64,000 nucleotides of DNA from Blastomyces gilchristii SLH14081. Its lineage: Eukaryota > Ascomycota > Eurotiomycetes > Onygenales > Ajellomycetaceae. The DNA lies in contig NW_003101682.1 in the NCBI RefSeq assembly GCF_000003855.2, positions 4,181,632 through 4,245,631 on the forward strand. Reading direction: 5' to 3'. This document shows positions 1 to 11,765 of this stretch, one piece after another (position 1 is the stretch's first letter; the number at the start of each line of letters is the position of its first letter). The translations under genes and the position numbers were made by a program. The notes beneath the pieces are model-generated. The model did not search any database and was not told the origin of the DNA. It saw only the letters and a program-made list of their open reading frames with translations.

Positions 1-138
1 GCCGGCTTCTTATATATTGAATCTCATACGCTAATTTAATTAGCAGCTGCTATGGCCCCTTTACACTTGTACGCGTATGCTAGTAGTTCGGAAGCGGCTG
101 TGGTATTATCTGACAGTTGTATGTTCTTCTGAACCACA
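1..138 (-). repeat. Gypsy-A copy 1, 3' LTR (cut by window edge)
   Basis: This is a direct repeat of 8047-8184, aligned without indels. The element reads on the minus strand, so this is its 3' LTR. About 19 bp of the 157-bp LTR lie before the window. The inner end reads TGTGG on the minus strand. Its differences from the other LTR are C/T or G/A changes at CpG positions; see findings. Confidence 0.9.
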
Positions 139-150
139 TCCTCTCCCACC
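139..150 (-). promoter_or_regulatory. Polypurine tract of Gypsy-A copy 1
   Basis: On the minus strand the bases directly before the 3' LTR read GGTGGGAGAGGA, a purine run where plus-strand DNA synthesis of an LTR retrotransposon is primed. Its position abutting the LTR supports both the LTR boundary and the minus orientation of the element. Confidence 0.75.
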
Positions 151-3147
151 AGATTCAGTCACGCCCATGTGACCATGTCATATACTCTAGCTTCATGCGG
201 ATTAGCTCGCCACTAGCATTTCACAATTGTGTGACCTATCCCTGATTTGGCTAGCATTCTGTGTATGCTCTTACAAAGAAACTTCCACTATATTACATCA
301 CTCATTCACTAACTTTTCTCATTCTTCAACTATCTTCTTCATTTCATCATCATTGAATATCATCATCATTCAAGATTTCTACTCCTTCTTCTGTTCAACT
401 CTTTCTATCTGTTCATCTATCACATCATACATGTTCCTGGCAATGACCCCCTGTTCCCACAACAAGTGTTATCATAGTGCTCATACCAGGCAGTTCATTA
501 GCAGTAAGTGTAATGCATTGTGAAACATGATCAGGGCTTGTTTATCTTCTAACAATCACCAGAATGATGTATTATCATGGATGATGACACATCTTCTTGT
601 ACATTCTCAACTGTTTCTCTTCTCAGCGGGTTTCTGATCATGTTTTCTGACACAATTTTGCGTGGACACAGATGCTGATATGTTTGTTTTTATTCACATA
701 GAATTGTCATGTGTTGACAGATTCATGTCTGCTGATGATAGTGAACCCAATGTTGAATCATTGATTGAGAACTTGGAGGATGTGATAATGAAGGAATTGT
801 CTGTGTCATGTGTGGCTGGGTCTTCTGCATCTCTCTCTCCCCCCTCTGTTCCTTTCTCTGCTGCTCCCTCTCAATCTCCTACACCTGTCCCTGTGTCTGG
901 TTCTCCCGCTTCTGCTACCTCTGTTCCTGCGACCCTCACTCCTGCCACTCCTGGTTTTGCTGCCTCTGCTTTTGTTACCAGCTCTCCCTGATTCAAGAAG
1001 ATGTTGTATAGACTTAATGAATCACATCTCTCAGTGTGTACACTTCTGCCCTTCTTACTAACTCTCAGAATGATTTATTATACAAAGACTGTGTATAACA
1101 TGACTATCTGAAGCTCAGTCACAGATACTGATTATTATGTTCATTTTAAATATTCATGATGAGACAATTGTTCATTTATATCAGAGAATCACTCCTCTTC
1201 TCAACAGTGTCAAGATTGTGAGTCTTTTTCTTTTCATCTTTTCAATCTAATGCTGATTTTTCTGTTCTTAGAGAAAATTGTTATGAGTTTTACTGTGCAC
1301 AAAGTCATGATGTTCACAGATATCAAGAAGCTTTTTACAATTGTAAAGTTCAACATCACAGAGACATTCACTCTGATGAATTTCTTCAGAATGATTAATC
1401 TGTATCAGTCTATTCTCTAGCATCTGTTATCTGACTTCATGATGCAGGTGAAAGATATTCATGTTTTCAGAAATAGAAATGCAGATGTCATACTCTTTTA
1501 CACTTGCAGATGTGAGGCTTGTATGTCTTGTCTGAGGTGTCATTGTGGGAATGAGCTGTTTGCACACTGTATTCTGCTTCCTGTATTCTCTCATGTCTCT
1601 CTCTCTCTTTCTGAGAAGCCTTGTGTGTGTTGTAATTGTGTATACAATTCTAAGATCAGTGAATGTTCATTCAATAACTGTTCTTATCTCTGATTTTGTG
1701 ATTTTCATACACTAACAATGATTCTTAGTTGCTCTGGTGTCAGAGGTCATTCTGATCAAAGATGACAACATCACTGAGACTACTCTCTCTCACTCTCAAG
1801 CTTCTTCTATCACTTTCTCTCTCTCTTCTGCAGAGAAGGTTGTGCACACACTGAATTATAAGCATTCAGTCTCAGATGACTCTCATCATTTATCTGATTC
1901 TGTGTCTTCTTCTTCTTCTATTTCTTTCACCTCTGTTCTCTCTGTCCTGGCTTCTGATTCTGTGAGTTCTGCACTCTTCTTCAATTTCTCTACACATATG
2001 TATATGCATTTCTATATTGGCATTCCAGTCAATCTTGTGATCAATGACATTAATGTTGTATGCAGAGTAGTAGAGGAATCAGAGATGTGCACAGTATTAT
2101 TACAAGAGTGATTTGCAACTCTCAAATTCCTTACAGATCTTGAGTTTTGAGATTTCCTTTATTTTTGATGTTTTTCAGATGATGTGATGTTGGAAATAGA
2201 TTAAAGATGTGACATATGAAAATAAATGAAGTATATATAATAACATTTGTCTTTTGCAGTCAACTCTTACAGTTGATGATCAATTTATCATCTCTTTTCT
2301 TACACTTTTTCTCTATCTGCTAGTCACTACTCTTACATAATCTCTATATGATATAGTGTTCAGTGACTAGGTTCAGCAGCTTCTAACTTTTTATGATTCT
2401 GTCTCATATATTATACTGTCTCTCTTCACCTGCTCAGATCACTACAGTAAACAGCTCATCAAAACTAATCTCATCTGATCTCTGAGTGTCTTCAGAGGTC
2501 AAGATAACTTGATCTCATACATCTGTGAATATTTCAGATAGTTCATCCTCTGTGATCTCTGCAATTGAACTGGTATAAACAGTCAAATTCAACTCTGAAT
2601 TCCTTTTTCTTCTGTGACCTGACTCATGTGTAAGTCTGCTGCTTTGAGACTGCTCTTTACTATGTTATGCTCACTGTCTGCAGTGTGTTATTATACAATC
2701 AGCTACAGTCTCATCACTTATTGAAGTGTAGTATTCATCTGATTTCTTCATTTCTTCTCATTCTTTCCTTGTAATTGTGAAAAGATTGAAATAAGTGAGA
2801 TTATCTGATTTATAAGTGTCTATGATTTCTCTTACTTTGTGAGACTTTTCAATTATAAGTCTCTTCTTTTTCAATACTGACAATAGTGCTGTGAATAATT
2901 ATAATTCACTCAGGTCTTACATCTTTGCTTTTATAAGTTATGAATCATTGATTAAGTTGCATAAGACCTGTCTCTCTGGTTCTTTCAATGCATACATTCT
3001 CAGAGAATGTGATTTGAGTATTTTATATGACTCAAATCACCTAGGTTGGAACTTCTCAGAACTCTCATTGTATATGAGAACTCATATTCTTATCTTGAGA
3101 CTTGATTCCTTAACAAGTGAGTCTCATATTCTTTTTAATTGAATTGC
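151..3147. other. Gypsy-A copy 1, 3-kb region between integrase and 3' LTR
   Basis: About 3 kb separates the integrase end from the 3' LTR, which is long for a gypsy element. On the element's own (minus) strand I recognise no protein. On the plus strand there are several open stretches (662-991, 1439-1693, 1737-2111, 2891-3142). Their counterparts stay partly open in copy 2 (13680-13952, 14067-14351). The part at 820-990 is C-rich and reads as a Pro/Ser/Ala/Thr-rich segment. The remainder could be untranslated sequence of the element. Confidence 0.6.
662..2111 (+). pseudogene. Possible antisense Cys-rich ORF in Gypsy-A copy 1
   Basis: The plus strand, opposite to gag-pol, has three open blocks. 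Block 1 (662-991) starts acidic and becomes a Pro/Ser/Ala/Thr-rich linker. Block 2 (1439-1693) has clustered Cys pairs (CRCEACMSCLRC, then CVCCNC) followed by NSK and CSF. Block 3 (1737-2111) has a Ser-rich stretch and an FNFST segment. Blocks 2 and 3 recur with similar wording in Gypsy-A copy 2. I do not recognise the family. Cys pairs of this type suggest a metal-binding domain, but that is inference. A stop and short gaps separate the blocks, so introns or decay would be needed to join them. It could also be a chance antisense frame in low-complexity sequence. Confidence 0.35.
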
Positions 3148-4261
3148 TCAGTTCAGGAGTAACTTATTAGCTTTTGCATGTGTGTGGCTGATCTCTTTCA
3201 ATCTTGGTTTCACATCTGTGACTGTTATGTCTGCAACTGCTGTTTCTACTGTGTCTGCAACTGCTCTCTTTCTCACCTTTTTCAAAACATTCTCTGGGAT
3301 GCGCGGATGCAATTCATACAACAGATAGAATGATGAACACTTGAAGACTGTATACTGTTGAATCTGCATGGTCAATAGCACCTGTCTGAGATATTCATCT
3401 CATAGTCTTGTAGACTTACTCACTAGATATTTCATCAGCATGTTGCTCAAGATTTCATTCAAGTATTTCATCTTCCTGTTTGTCTGTGAGTGATATGACA
3501 TTGTTCTACAATATCTTGTCTGTAACTGGCTCATGAAATGCCTCATCACTTCTTCTATGAGATTTGCACTGTTATCAGTTAGAATCTTACACAGTATTTC
3601 ATAGTTGACATAGATCTCATCATATAGAAACTTCATCATCATCTTCTCTATCATCTCTGAAACTGCTCTCACAACTGGCCAGTCAGTAGTATAATCAATA
3701 GCAGTGATTATTCATTAATTTCCATTTAATATTCACAGTAATATGTCTATGAGATTCATCCCTCATTGTTTGAACAGTTGTATCATACACTCTACCTGAT
3801 ATTGTGCTTTCTCACATTCTAACCCTTTCTTAGATTCTTTTGTGACCTGGCAATTCAGGCACTCATGAGCATACATCTGAATGTCCTCAGCCATGCTTGA
3901 CCAGTATGCTCTTGATTTGAGTACACTCATGAGTTCAGAGCTTTCTAAGTGACTGAATTTCTTGTGCATGTGAGCTATCAAGTTGTGTCTAAATGAAGAT
4001 TCTAGATAGGAAGCTTCTGTGTATTCTAGATTGTGGTAAAGCACAACATCATTTTCATTTCTCAATTTCCTCAGCTTGAAGTTCAGAAGCATCTCTTCTA
4101 CTACTCTCATGAGACACTTGTCATTCAACATCTTGTCATTCTTTAAGCAAGAGATCATGACATTCACTCATTCTGATTCCTTGCATCTTCTCAGTGTGTT
4201 TAACACAAACATTTCTTGTACCTGGTTTGCAGAACTCTCACTCATGAAATCAGGTCTGTAA
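3148..4261 (-). pseudogene. Gypsy-A copy 1 integrase region
   Basis: This is the integrase of a Ty3/gypsy Pol, which inserts element cDNA in the nucleus. The frame at 4167-3763 carries the N-terminal zinc-binding pattern H-x3-H and C-x2-C (HMHKKFSH, then CLNCQ). The core follows. The first acidic residue is in IDYTTDWP (near 3690), the second in ILTDNSANL (within 3672-3400). In the usual HPQTNGKVERLN block the sequence reads HSQTNRKMKYLN, so the expected catalytic Glu is Lys. The C-terminal part (3381-3148) contains LHPRIPENVLKK. The three segments are separated by stops or frame breaks. It is not functional as it stands. Confidence 0.85.
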
Positions 4262-4761
4262 CTGATTATATTCAGCATCACTGTGTCTGATCTCTTTCAG
4301 TATTTGATATGAAGATCATACACTTGAAACTCTGAGATTCAATGTGCTAAGCATTTGAAAGATTTTATCATTGATTGTAGATAGACAAGGCTTTTATGAT
4401 CTGTGATCATCATTATTGTATACCTGTTGTTAATATATCTATCTCACAACATCAGCATGTGCTTGATCACTAGCAATTCCTTTTCATGCACTGGGTAATT
4501 GAGCTCAGCGCCTGATAGTTTCCTATCATTGTACATCACCAGATGCAGCTTGCTGTTCTTGCCCATCTGTAGAAGAGTGCCTCTGATAGCTCATTCAGAT
4601 GCATTCATCTCAATGTAGAAAGATTTATCATGATCTGGTTGAATAAGCACTGAGAATATTATTACACATTTTCTCAGTGTGAGAAAAGCCTCTTCACACA
4701 CAGCATTTCAGATGATTGAATGAAACTTCTTCTTTCACAGATTTGCATTCATTTCTCTTAA
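4262..4761 (-). pseudogene. Gypsy-A copy 1 RNase H domain
   Basis: This domain removes RNA from the RNA:DNA hybrid during reverse transcription. Translating the minus strand gives FYIEMNASE followed by GTLLQ, then RKLSGAELNYPVHEKELL and ITDHKSLVYLQ, the standard gypsy RNase H landmarks in order. The first catalytic Asp (normally DAS) is Asn, a G-to-A change. A stop replaces the Trp expected in the SEWAIG-like motif. Upstream (4762-4830) it joins the RT connection, which reads FLKLISYYCRFI. Confidence 0.85.
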
Positions 4762-5590
4762 GAGATCTGAGAGTGATGCAGATATTCATGTGAAATCCTT
4801 GATAAATCTGCAGTAGTATGAGATCAATTTAAGGAACTGTTGTACATGATGTATATTTCTCAGCCACAGTCAATTCACTATGACATTCAATTTCTCCAGA
4901 ATGAGGTGTATACAGTTATCACTCACTACATGTCTTATGAACTCCAACTCTTCTGTTTTAAACACACACTTGATTGATTTGATGTAGAGCTTATACTCTG
5001 TCAGAGTTGTAAGCACTTTATCAAGATGCTTCAGATATTTGTTATATGAGTTTGAAAAGACTAGAATGTCATTGAGATATACAAGGTATGAGGTTTCATT
5101 CTGTTTATGAAGGATTATATTTATCATCATTTGAAAGATGACAGGCACATTTGTCAGACTGAATGACATTGCTAGGAATTCAAACTTCTTTCATTGCATA
5201 TTAAACACAGTTCACAGAACTGACAGTTCATCTACACAAATCTGCCAGTATTCTGAGAGAAGATCAATCTTTGATAGATATCAGATGTTTTCAACTGTAT
5301 TCAACTGTTGTTGAATCTATGACAGTGAATATTCATTCTTGATTATTAGCTTGTTAAGTGCTTGATAATTGATACACATCTGTCACTCTTCATCTGTCTT
5401 TTTCATGAATAGAACTGGAAAGCCTCACACGCTTGATGAGAGTTATATGAGACCATATTCTAGAAGGTCTGTGATCTAATGCTTCTGTTCTTTGAGATGC
5501 ATTTGTGACAGAGAATATGCATTCTGGTTGACTGGTTTTGCATCCCTCATGTCAATCTCATGTACAAATCCTCATTCCGGCGGCAATTCT
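4762..5590 (-). pseudogene. Gypsy-A copy 1 reverse transcriptase
   Basis: This is the RT core of a Ty3/gypsy Pol. Landmarks in order on the minus strand: a pre-RT segment with DLSPELPPE; FPVLFMKK near 5430; YQALNKLIIKNEYSLS; LSKIDLLSEYWQI; MSFSLTNVPVIFQ; and the polymerase motif YLNDILVFS (5068-5079 for YLND). In active gypsy RTs the last motif is YLDD or YVDD, so one catalytic Asp is Asn here. The longest open piece is 5169-4870 (99 codons). Stops elsewhere sit at Trp/Arg positions such as the one expected in EEWRMC. Family assignment is secure; the gene is dead. Confidence 0.93.
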
Positions 5591-6370
5591 GGTGAAAGAT
5601 CTGTTTGAAAGACCTTCTCATGCTTCTTCAGAAGCTCCTTCATACACTTATCCTCCTGCATATCTTTTATCTTGGTTTCCTCCACTTCTGGGTTCTGTAT
5701 GACATACAGAATGCTTTCAGATGAGATCTTGTAAATCATTCTCTTTGCTTATTGATGCATAAGCAGATTTAACCCTTCTATATCAGAGGTGTGGAATGTT
5801 CTTCTCATATCAGTTGGTAGGATCATATGAATCATTTTCTTCCTATCAGTCAACTGCATATGGCATGTACATCATTGAATCTGTGAATTGAACCTTTGAA
5901 ATCAATCAAGTTCAAGAATAAGATTGTATTTCACATTCTGCAGCTCTCACACTCAAATATAGCAAGATCATTCTTCAAAGTGTAAGAGAACTCTTACTTT
6001 TACAGGTGATATCAAATATCAGTTATCAGATAATCTTATGTGTTGAGAATTCTTCACTCAGCAGACCTTTTTCAATCTTCAGATTATATGATCACTAATA
6101 TATTGTATTGAAGCTTCTGTGTCTGCTAACACTTTTACAGCCATCTCTTGATTCTTATTCAAGTGCCTCTTATACATTAACATTTCAGGCCTCAAGGCAT
6201 TGAGATGAGTGTTCACTTCATTCTCACTCACATCTCAGTCAGAAGCCTGCTTCTTCTTTGCATTCACAGAATTCAGAGAGTCATCTAACACAGACATCTC
6301 TTTCACTTTGAAGACTTTTCATAGAATATCAGTGAGTATCTCTGAGCTCACTGATTCTGCTAGTTTTTTG
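5591..6370 (-). pseudogene. Gypsy-A copy 1 protease and linker
   Basis: This lies between the gag zinc knuckle and RT, where a retropepsin-type aspartic protease is expected. A post-protease landmark is readable on the minus strand as YNLILELD followed by a stop and FQRF, matching the usual YDLILGxDW motif. Further on there is HEKVFQTDLSPELPPE leading into RT. I could not find a clean DSG active site. The domain is assigned mainly by position and by the YNLIL motif. Confidence 0.65.
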
Positions 6371-7475
6371 ACTGTGCATGCTGAGTGCAATCTTTTACAT
6401 CATGATTTTGACATTCACAGTTGAAACAAGCTCAATGCTCACAATATCAAGGTTTTCACTCAGAGGATCTCTTTTTCAGAGGATTCAGTGCTTTAGCAAT
6501 GATATTCAGATCTAGATTCATCGCATCTGAGTGTATGACTTGTGTCATAGAAGTCTGATTATCTGTTCTCTACTGAGGCATACTCAATTGCAGTATTTTC
6601 TATCACAATTGACTCACTTGTTCCTGTACAATGAGAATGTTATATGCTTCTTTCACTGTGCCTGATTGTGAGGTTAAGCATTTTCATTCTGCTCTCAACT
6701 TGAGTGTAAGATCATGAATGAAGATCTGTAAACAGAAAGATATTAAAAGCTCTTCATTCAATGTAAGATAGTGTAAACTGAAGTGTGTGAAGTATGATGT
6801 AAGATTGCTCACTTATCTACACTCAGTGAAGTGTTTGTAACACTTATCTCATGTATTCACTTTCTCAAAGTTGTGCAAGATTCATTTGAAAAACTCATTT
6901 CATGTTTGTAGAAATGAATATTGCTCTGAGTCTGTGAGATTCATCTTTTCATCAGTCATTCATAATGACTTCGCTTTTCCATGTAGGAACATGGCAGATC
7001 TTAAGACTTGTTGAAATTTCATTGACTGTCTGTCTGTGAGTTCACATTCAATCTGATAATATGATCATATCTGACTTAGCCAGCTGATTGCAGCATCATT
7101 TTTTCAGTTGTCATTGAAGCTTGATGACTCCAGCAGATCTCTCAGCTTGATATATTTTATGCTCAGATTCTCATCCTGCGCAGCAGTCTTCAATGGTGTG
7201 TACACTTCTGAAGAGGTCATGAACAATTGTGATGGAACCTCCAGGTTCAGTGTAGTCACCTGTCTGTGTAAACATTCAATCTTCTGCTGCAGGCCTAAGA
7301 TCTGGTTTTCTCTATTCTTATTGATGATGATGATTGCATCAGTGAAGCTCTTCATAGTGAATGCTTGATTCACAGTGAATGTCAATTGTTATTTGACTTC
7401 TGTCTCAGCCTGCCACTGTGTATGCAAGGCCTCAATCTCATTTAGAATCCTCATACATGTATGAAGCTTCAATTC
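6371..7475 (-). pseudogene. Gypsy-A copy 1 gag (capsid/nucleocapsid)
   Basis: This is the structural protein that packages element RNA. The N-terminal open piece (7385-7104, 93 codons) looks coiled-coil-like and contains ENQILGLQQKIECLHRQ. A capsid-like region follows with several stops. A complete CCHC zinc knuckle at 6428-6387 reads C-F-N-C-x4-H-x4-C, exactly the CX2CX4HX4C spacing. The start codon is uncertain. The knuckle recurs in copy 2 with one stop inside it. Confidence 0.85.
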
Positions 7476-8012
7476 TGGTTCAGCAGTCTCAGCTGCTTTT
7501 CTTACTGCTTTAAGTAAACTCTCTGAGAGGTTCTGTATATCTTCTGATTCAGGTAGCAGAGAAGAATGTTGTTCATATCAGCTAGAAGAGATATTCATTT
7601 CAGTGATTGATTTCTGGTTGATTGTATGATGTCTATCATTATATCACTATATCATTATATGATTTCTGTTATTATTATACAACTCCGGTGATGATCACTC
7701 TCTCTTTTATCCTTCTTTTGAGTAGGGAGCAGACTTCTTTGAATCTGGTTCATCACTCTTATCTCTTTTCTCACACTTCATTCATTTGCATACATGGCAT
7801 TCGCCTGGGTGTGGAGTTTTCCCTCAACAAGTGAAGCAGCAGCATCAATTAGATGCTCTTTCACTCACTGCTCTTTGTACACTATCTTTTGAGACATTCT
7901 AGAATCACACTGACATGATAACTATGAATCACTTCATAGATGAAATTATCACGCCCTGGAGGAGCCTGCACTTCTCACTGGTTTTTAGACATGCTATCAG
8001 ATGTGATTCAAA
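7476..8012 (-). other. Gypsy-A copy 1 leader region
   Basis: This stretch lies between gag and the primer-binding site. I find no open frame on the element strand and no domain; it probably holds the 5' leader and perhaps a decayed gag N-terminus. Confidence 0.5.
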
Positions 8013-8026
8013 GGTTGCTTAAGCCA
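8013..8026 (-). promoter_or_regulatory. Putative primer-binding site of Gypsy-A
   Basis: One base inside the 5' LTR the minus strand reads TGGCTTAAGCAACC. It starts with the TGG expected opposite a tRNA CCA end. I cannot assign the tRNA. Confidence 0.5.
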
Positions 8027-8027
8027 G

Positions 8028-8184
8028 TGTATGATTACAGGCGTACACCGGCTTCTTATATATTGAATCTCATACACTAATTTAATTAGCGGCTGCTATG
8101 GCCCCTTTACACTCATACGTGTACGCTAGTAGTTCGGAAGCGGCCGCGGTATTATCCGACGGTCGTACGTTCTTCCGAACCACA
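8028..8184 (-). repeat. Gypsy-A copy 1, 5' LTR (157 bp)
   Basis: On the minus strand it starts TGTGG and ends ATACA, the TG...CA form of an LTR. It matches 1-138 without gaps. It keeps many CpGs (for example cggccgcgg near 8140) that are TpG or CpA in the other LTR. The sequence just right of it (from 8185) is Gypsy-B coding DNA, so Gypsy-A is nested in Gypsy-B. Confidence 0.92.
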
Positions 8185-9548
8185 TAAATACTAGTTAACT
8201 TCAGTTATAATAGAATAGTCTTAACTTATGAAGATTTCATCTGAATATTATCTACAGTAATTACATATTTTAGAAAATTAATCTAACAAATACTGAAGTT
8301 GCACTTTATAAGCTTAATATACAGTTCTGTCTCATCTAAGATCTTTAATATACTTCATACATGCTCAGTGTGTTCTTTCTTCTTTATAAAGTACATCATC
8401 ACATTATTCAGATATATTATCATGAAGATATTCAGATGTACATGAAGTATTTTATTAATAAAAGACTGAAATATCACAGAGATATTAGTCAGACTAAAAG
8501 ATATCACTAGATATTTAAATAATTTCAGTGCAGTTCTAAAGACAGTCTTTCATGTATATACATTAATTACATTCAGTTATATGAATATAACAGCTTCTGT
8601 GAGACAGTTGATTACATTCTCAATCAGAGATAGAGAATAGTGACTCTTTATTATCTTGAAGTTCAGGTTACAGTAGTCTACACATAATCTGAGATCTTTA
8701 TTCTTCTTTTTCATGAATATCACAGAGGCTTCTGTGAAGATCTGTGAAGATCAGATAAAGTCATTCTTCAGATTCTTCTTTACATAGATCTGTAAGACCT
8801 CTGTCTTATAGTAAGAGAGCTTATAGATTGATTCTCAGAAGAGTTTCTACTCTTCTATTAAATCTATTATCAGATTCTTCTCACAGTGAGAAGAAAGCTC
8901 AGCTGTCTTTACTGAGCTGAATATCTCTGTGAGATCTCAGTATTTCTCTGATATCTGAAGCTCAGTTTTCATGACTGCAAGATTCTCAGACATTTACAAA
9001 GTTATTATATAGATGAGCTTGTCTTCTCTAATTAACTCTGTAGTATCAACTGATTCTATCTCTGTAAGTAAGTCTGTTAACACTAATCAGAAGTATAAAC
9101 CTGACTTGCAGACAGTTATGTATGAATTATGTCTTTAAAGTTATACAAGTTTCAAGTACATGTCATCTGTGATGTCTGTGATAATCACTGTTTCTGCAAA
9201 TCTTCTTCAGATTTCAGAGAGATCTTGTAATTCAAAGATGATTCTTATAAGTCTCTCAACTATCAGATCTGAGTTCTTATATTCTGCTTATTATAAGAGC
9301 AGATTCTTAGTTTTCATCATTCAGTTCATTTACTCTGTGAGCTTTAGAGACACTACAGTGACCTGGGATTCTGAGTTCATTAATACTTCTCATGCTTATG
9401 AGACAGTAGTATCACAGTGTAGTCTCTTCTCATAAGCAAGCATTTTCATCAGAGAAGTAACAGATTCAGGTATCAGCTTCAAGACTCTTAAGAAGACTGT
9501 TACTGACTCTGTTCATAACTTCTTAAATTTCTATTTTAATTTATTCAG
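8185..9548 (-). pseudogene. Gypsy-B copy 1 pol fragment (protease to RT)
   Basis: This is Pol of a second Ty3/gypsy family. On the minus strand near 8700-8560 it reads VIFMKKKNKDLRLCVDY and later NLNFKIIKSHYSLSLIENVINCL, the RT fingers/palm N-terminal landmarks of gypsy elements. The sequence is homologous to 26290-27330 and 59660-60700. It stops at 8185, where Gypsy-A has inserted; the rest of RT, RNase H and integrase must lie left of the window. The part at 8800-9548 should hold protease by position, but I could not identify the active site. Many stops. Confidence 0.8.
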
Positions 9549-10682
9549 ACAGTTTATATGAAGATGTTCTGATTTAGAACAGAGAAAGCAGAGTCTCTTT
9601 TTCTTAATCTCTCTATTATACACTCTGTTCACAGAAGCTTATAAAGCTCTCTCTCTCTACTTAGCAGTCAGACATAAATCTCTCTATATCTTATCATCTT
9701 TCTCTGACAAATCTGTTCTCTGTTATTCTGATTCTTACAGAGTCAGTCAGTGATTCACTCTCTGTAGATCTGTGACTCTCACAGTTATTTATAAGCAGTG
9801 AATGAGAGTTATCAGTTTCTTTAAAGTTAAGAGCTTAAAATCTTACTCAATGAGCTTATTCTGCATATCTTTATTCAGTTTCTTTATAAATATTATTATT
9901 CAGCTCTTGTTTCAGAGTTCTATTATCACAGATCTTAATTCATATCACAATTTCATAAAGTACTGTGAGTAGTCTTCATCAGATTTCTCACCTCTTTTTC
10001 TAATATTAATGATTATAATTCAGATGTTCTCTGTCTTACTTACAGAGTCTCTCAACTTATTCTTTAAATAGATCTTGAGAACAGATCAGTAGAATCTCTT
10101 ATAATCATTCTCTAGATAATTCAGTCAGTTCTTGACTTCAGTGTAGTAGAGATCTGTCATTATATAGATAACAGCTTCTTTATCTTTTATATCACACAGC
10201 TGAGCTTGTAAGTCAATTTCAAATATAAACTTGTAAAAGCTTTTATAAATTGTAGTTTGATAAGTAGTCTTAAGTAATTATAACTTAAGAAAGTTTCTTT
10301 TCAGTTTGTGAGTATTGCTGAAGATTATGTCTAGAGACTAAGTTCAAGAGTGTTTACAGACAGTACACATTTCTTGTAGAAAAATAACTTGATTCTGTAG
10401 AAGATGCTCAAGAATGTACTTCACTGAGATTAATTTATTTATGAGTTTAAAGAGTTTCTCTATCACAGATGCAGAGAATGATGTTCTGTAAGTAATTAAT
10501 AAGTTCTCTAAGACTTCTTTCATAGAGATTATTCATGATTTGAGTGACTGCTTCTGAGTGTCTGCAGTAGAGTTCACAGAGATTGAAGTATATAAGTTTC
10601 TAGTTCTTTCAGTCATAACAGACAGTTGCTGACTGACTGAGCTTGAAATGTAAGAATAAGTGCTTATAGATGATTATTCAGG
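9549..10682 (-). pseudogene. Gypsy-B copy 1 gag and leader
   Basis: This is the structural gene of the Gypsy-B family. A complete zinc knuckle lies at 9590-9549 on the minus strand, reading C-F-L-C-SKSE-H-LHIN-C (CX2CX4HX4C). The rest, towards the LTR, is homologous to the same region of copies 2 and 3 but has no long open frame. In the other two copies this knuckle is damaged, so copy 1 is the best preserved here. Confidence 0.8.
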
Positions 10683-10906
10683 TGTTTGCAGCTTGATATA
10701 ATATGTACTGTTAACTACTAGAAGTATTCACAGTAGAAAGATAAAATGTAGAAGTCAAATATATAATAGTATTCAAGCTGAGTTATGAATAGTATTTGCA
10801 AACTTCAGTCTATATAGTTGTGTGTAGCCAAGGGCTGCTAACCCTATTGATTACGCGAGAGATAGGAATAGGGGTAAAGAATCCGCGAGGAGCGGGATTT
10901 CTTACA
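10683..10906 (-). repeat. Gypsy-B copy 1, 5' LTR (224 bp)
   Basis: On the minus strand it starts TGTAAGAAATCCCGC and ends GCAAACA. The same sequence recurs at 37159-37381 and 62114-62337 (minus) and at 37510-37732 and 38371-38592 (plus). The first 90 bases keep CpG-containing sequence (gattacgcgagag, ccgcgaggagcggg). Right of it LINE-B begins abruptly in mid-gene, so the element is inserted in LINE-B. Confidence 0.9.
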
Positions 10907-11765
10907 TCTTTGCATATAAGATTTGAAATAGCCATGTTCTAGTTTCAGCTGTATTATAGATGAGAATATTTTCTTTTTACATTTAATTGAACAAGATTTT
11001 CACTTGAGTTTTGTTTCAAATCTTGAATAATGTATACTCTTCTTTTGTTTCTGCCCGCTTTCATTTCACTTGTCTAAATAAGATTCTTTTATTTTTCTTC
11101 TTATAAAAGACCAGGACATAATTTTTTGAATAGATCTGCTTAATTCTGAACTCTTTTTTGCAGCTGAATCAGCTAATTCATTGTCATGAATATTCATATG
11201 AGCAGGAACTCAGTGCAGATGAATTATCAGTTTTAATATTCTTCTCTTTTGAATTTTCAAAACAGAGTTTAAGATCAGTTCAAGATTCATTTGATTATTA
11301 TGAATCTGACTATTTCTAAGTCTTTTTAAAGCAGCTTGACTATCAGAGAATATTCATGCCTCTTTCAAGCTATTTCCTCTTTCATGAGATTTTATTTCAA
11401 TGAGTTTGAAAGCTTTCAATATTGCAAATAGTTCAGTATCAAAGACTTCAGATTCACAGCCTAAATTTCAGAAATCTGAGATAAAATTGATACTATCTTC
11501 AGTATAAGCAATGCCTGTGTCTAATCTATTCAAATTCTCATTTTTGAAGTCATCTGAATAAATCAGAATAGAGTCTGCTATATTAATTGTAGAAATTCTC
11601 TTCAAATACTGTTCATATTCTTTCTTCTTAGATAGTTCACTTATTTGCAAGTTTATAAGAGATTCACGCTTTTCTCTTCAGAGAGTTGTCTTCTCATGAT
11701 CAACTTTTTCAACATTTAAAGAAGAAAATAGATTTTTAATCAGTGAGTATAGTCTACAGTTGAGA
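10907..11765 (-). pseudogene. LINE-B RNase H / C-terminal part
   Basis: This is the 3' portion of ORF2 of a non-LTR retrotransposon. The open piece 11650-11468 contains ILIYSDDFKNENLN and TEDSINFISDF, which match LINE-C (near 45066-45190), LINE-A (33810-33930) and LINE-D (52500-52600). It corresponds to the RNase H start (usually IYTDGS-like). It ends abruptly at 10907 against the Gypsy-B LTR; the zinc-ribbon end and tail are missing, presumably displaced left of the window. At about 11765 it is fused directly to 5' UTR sequence (internal deletion). Confidence 0.8.
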
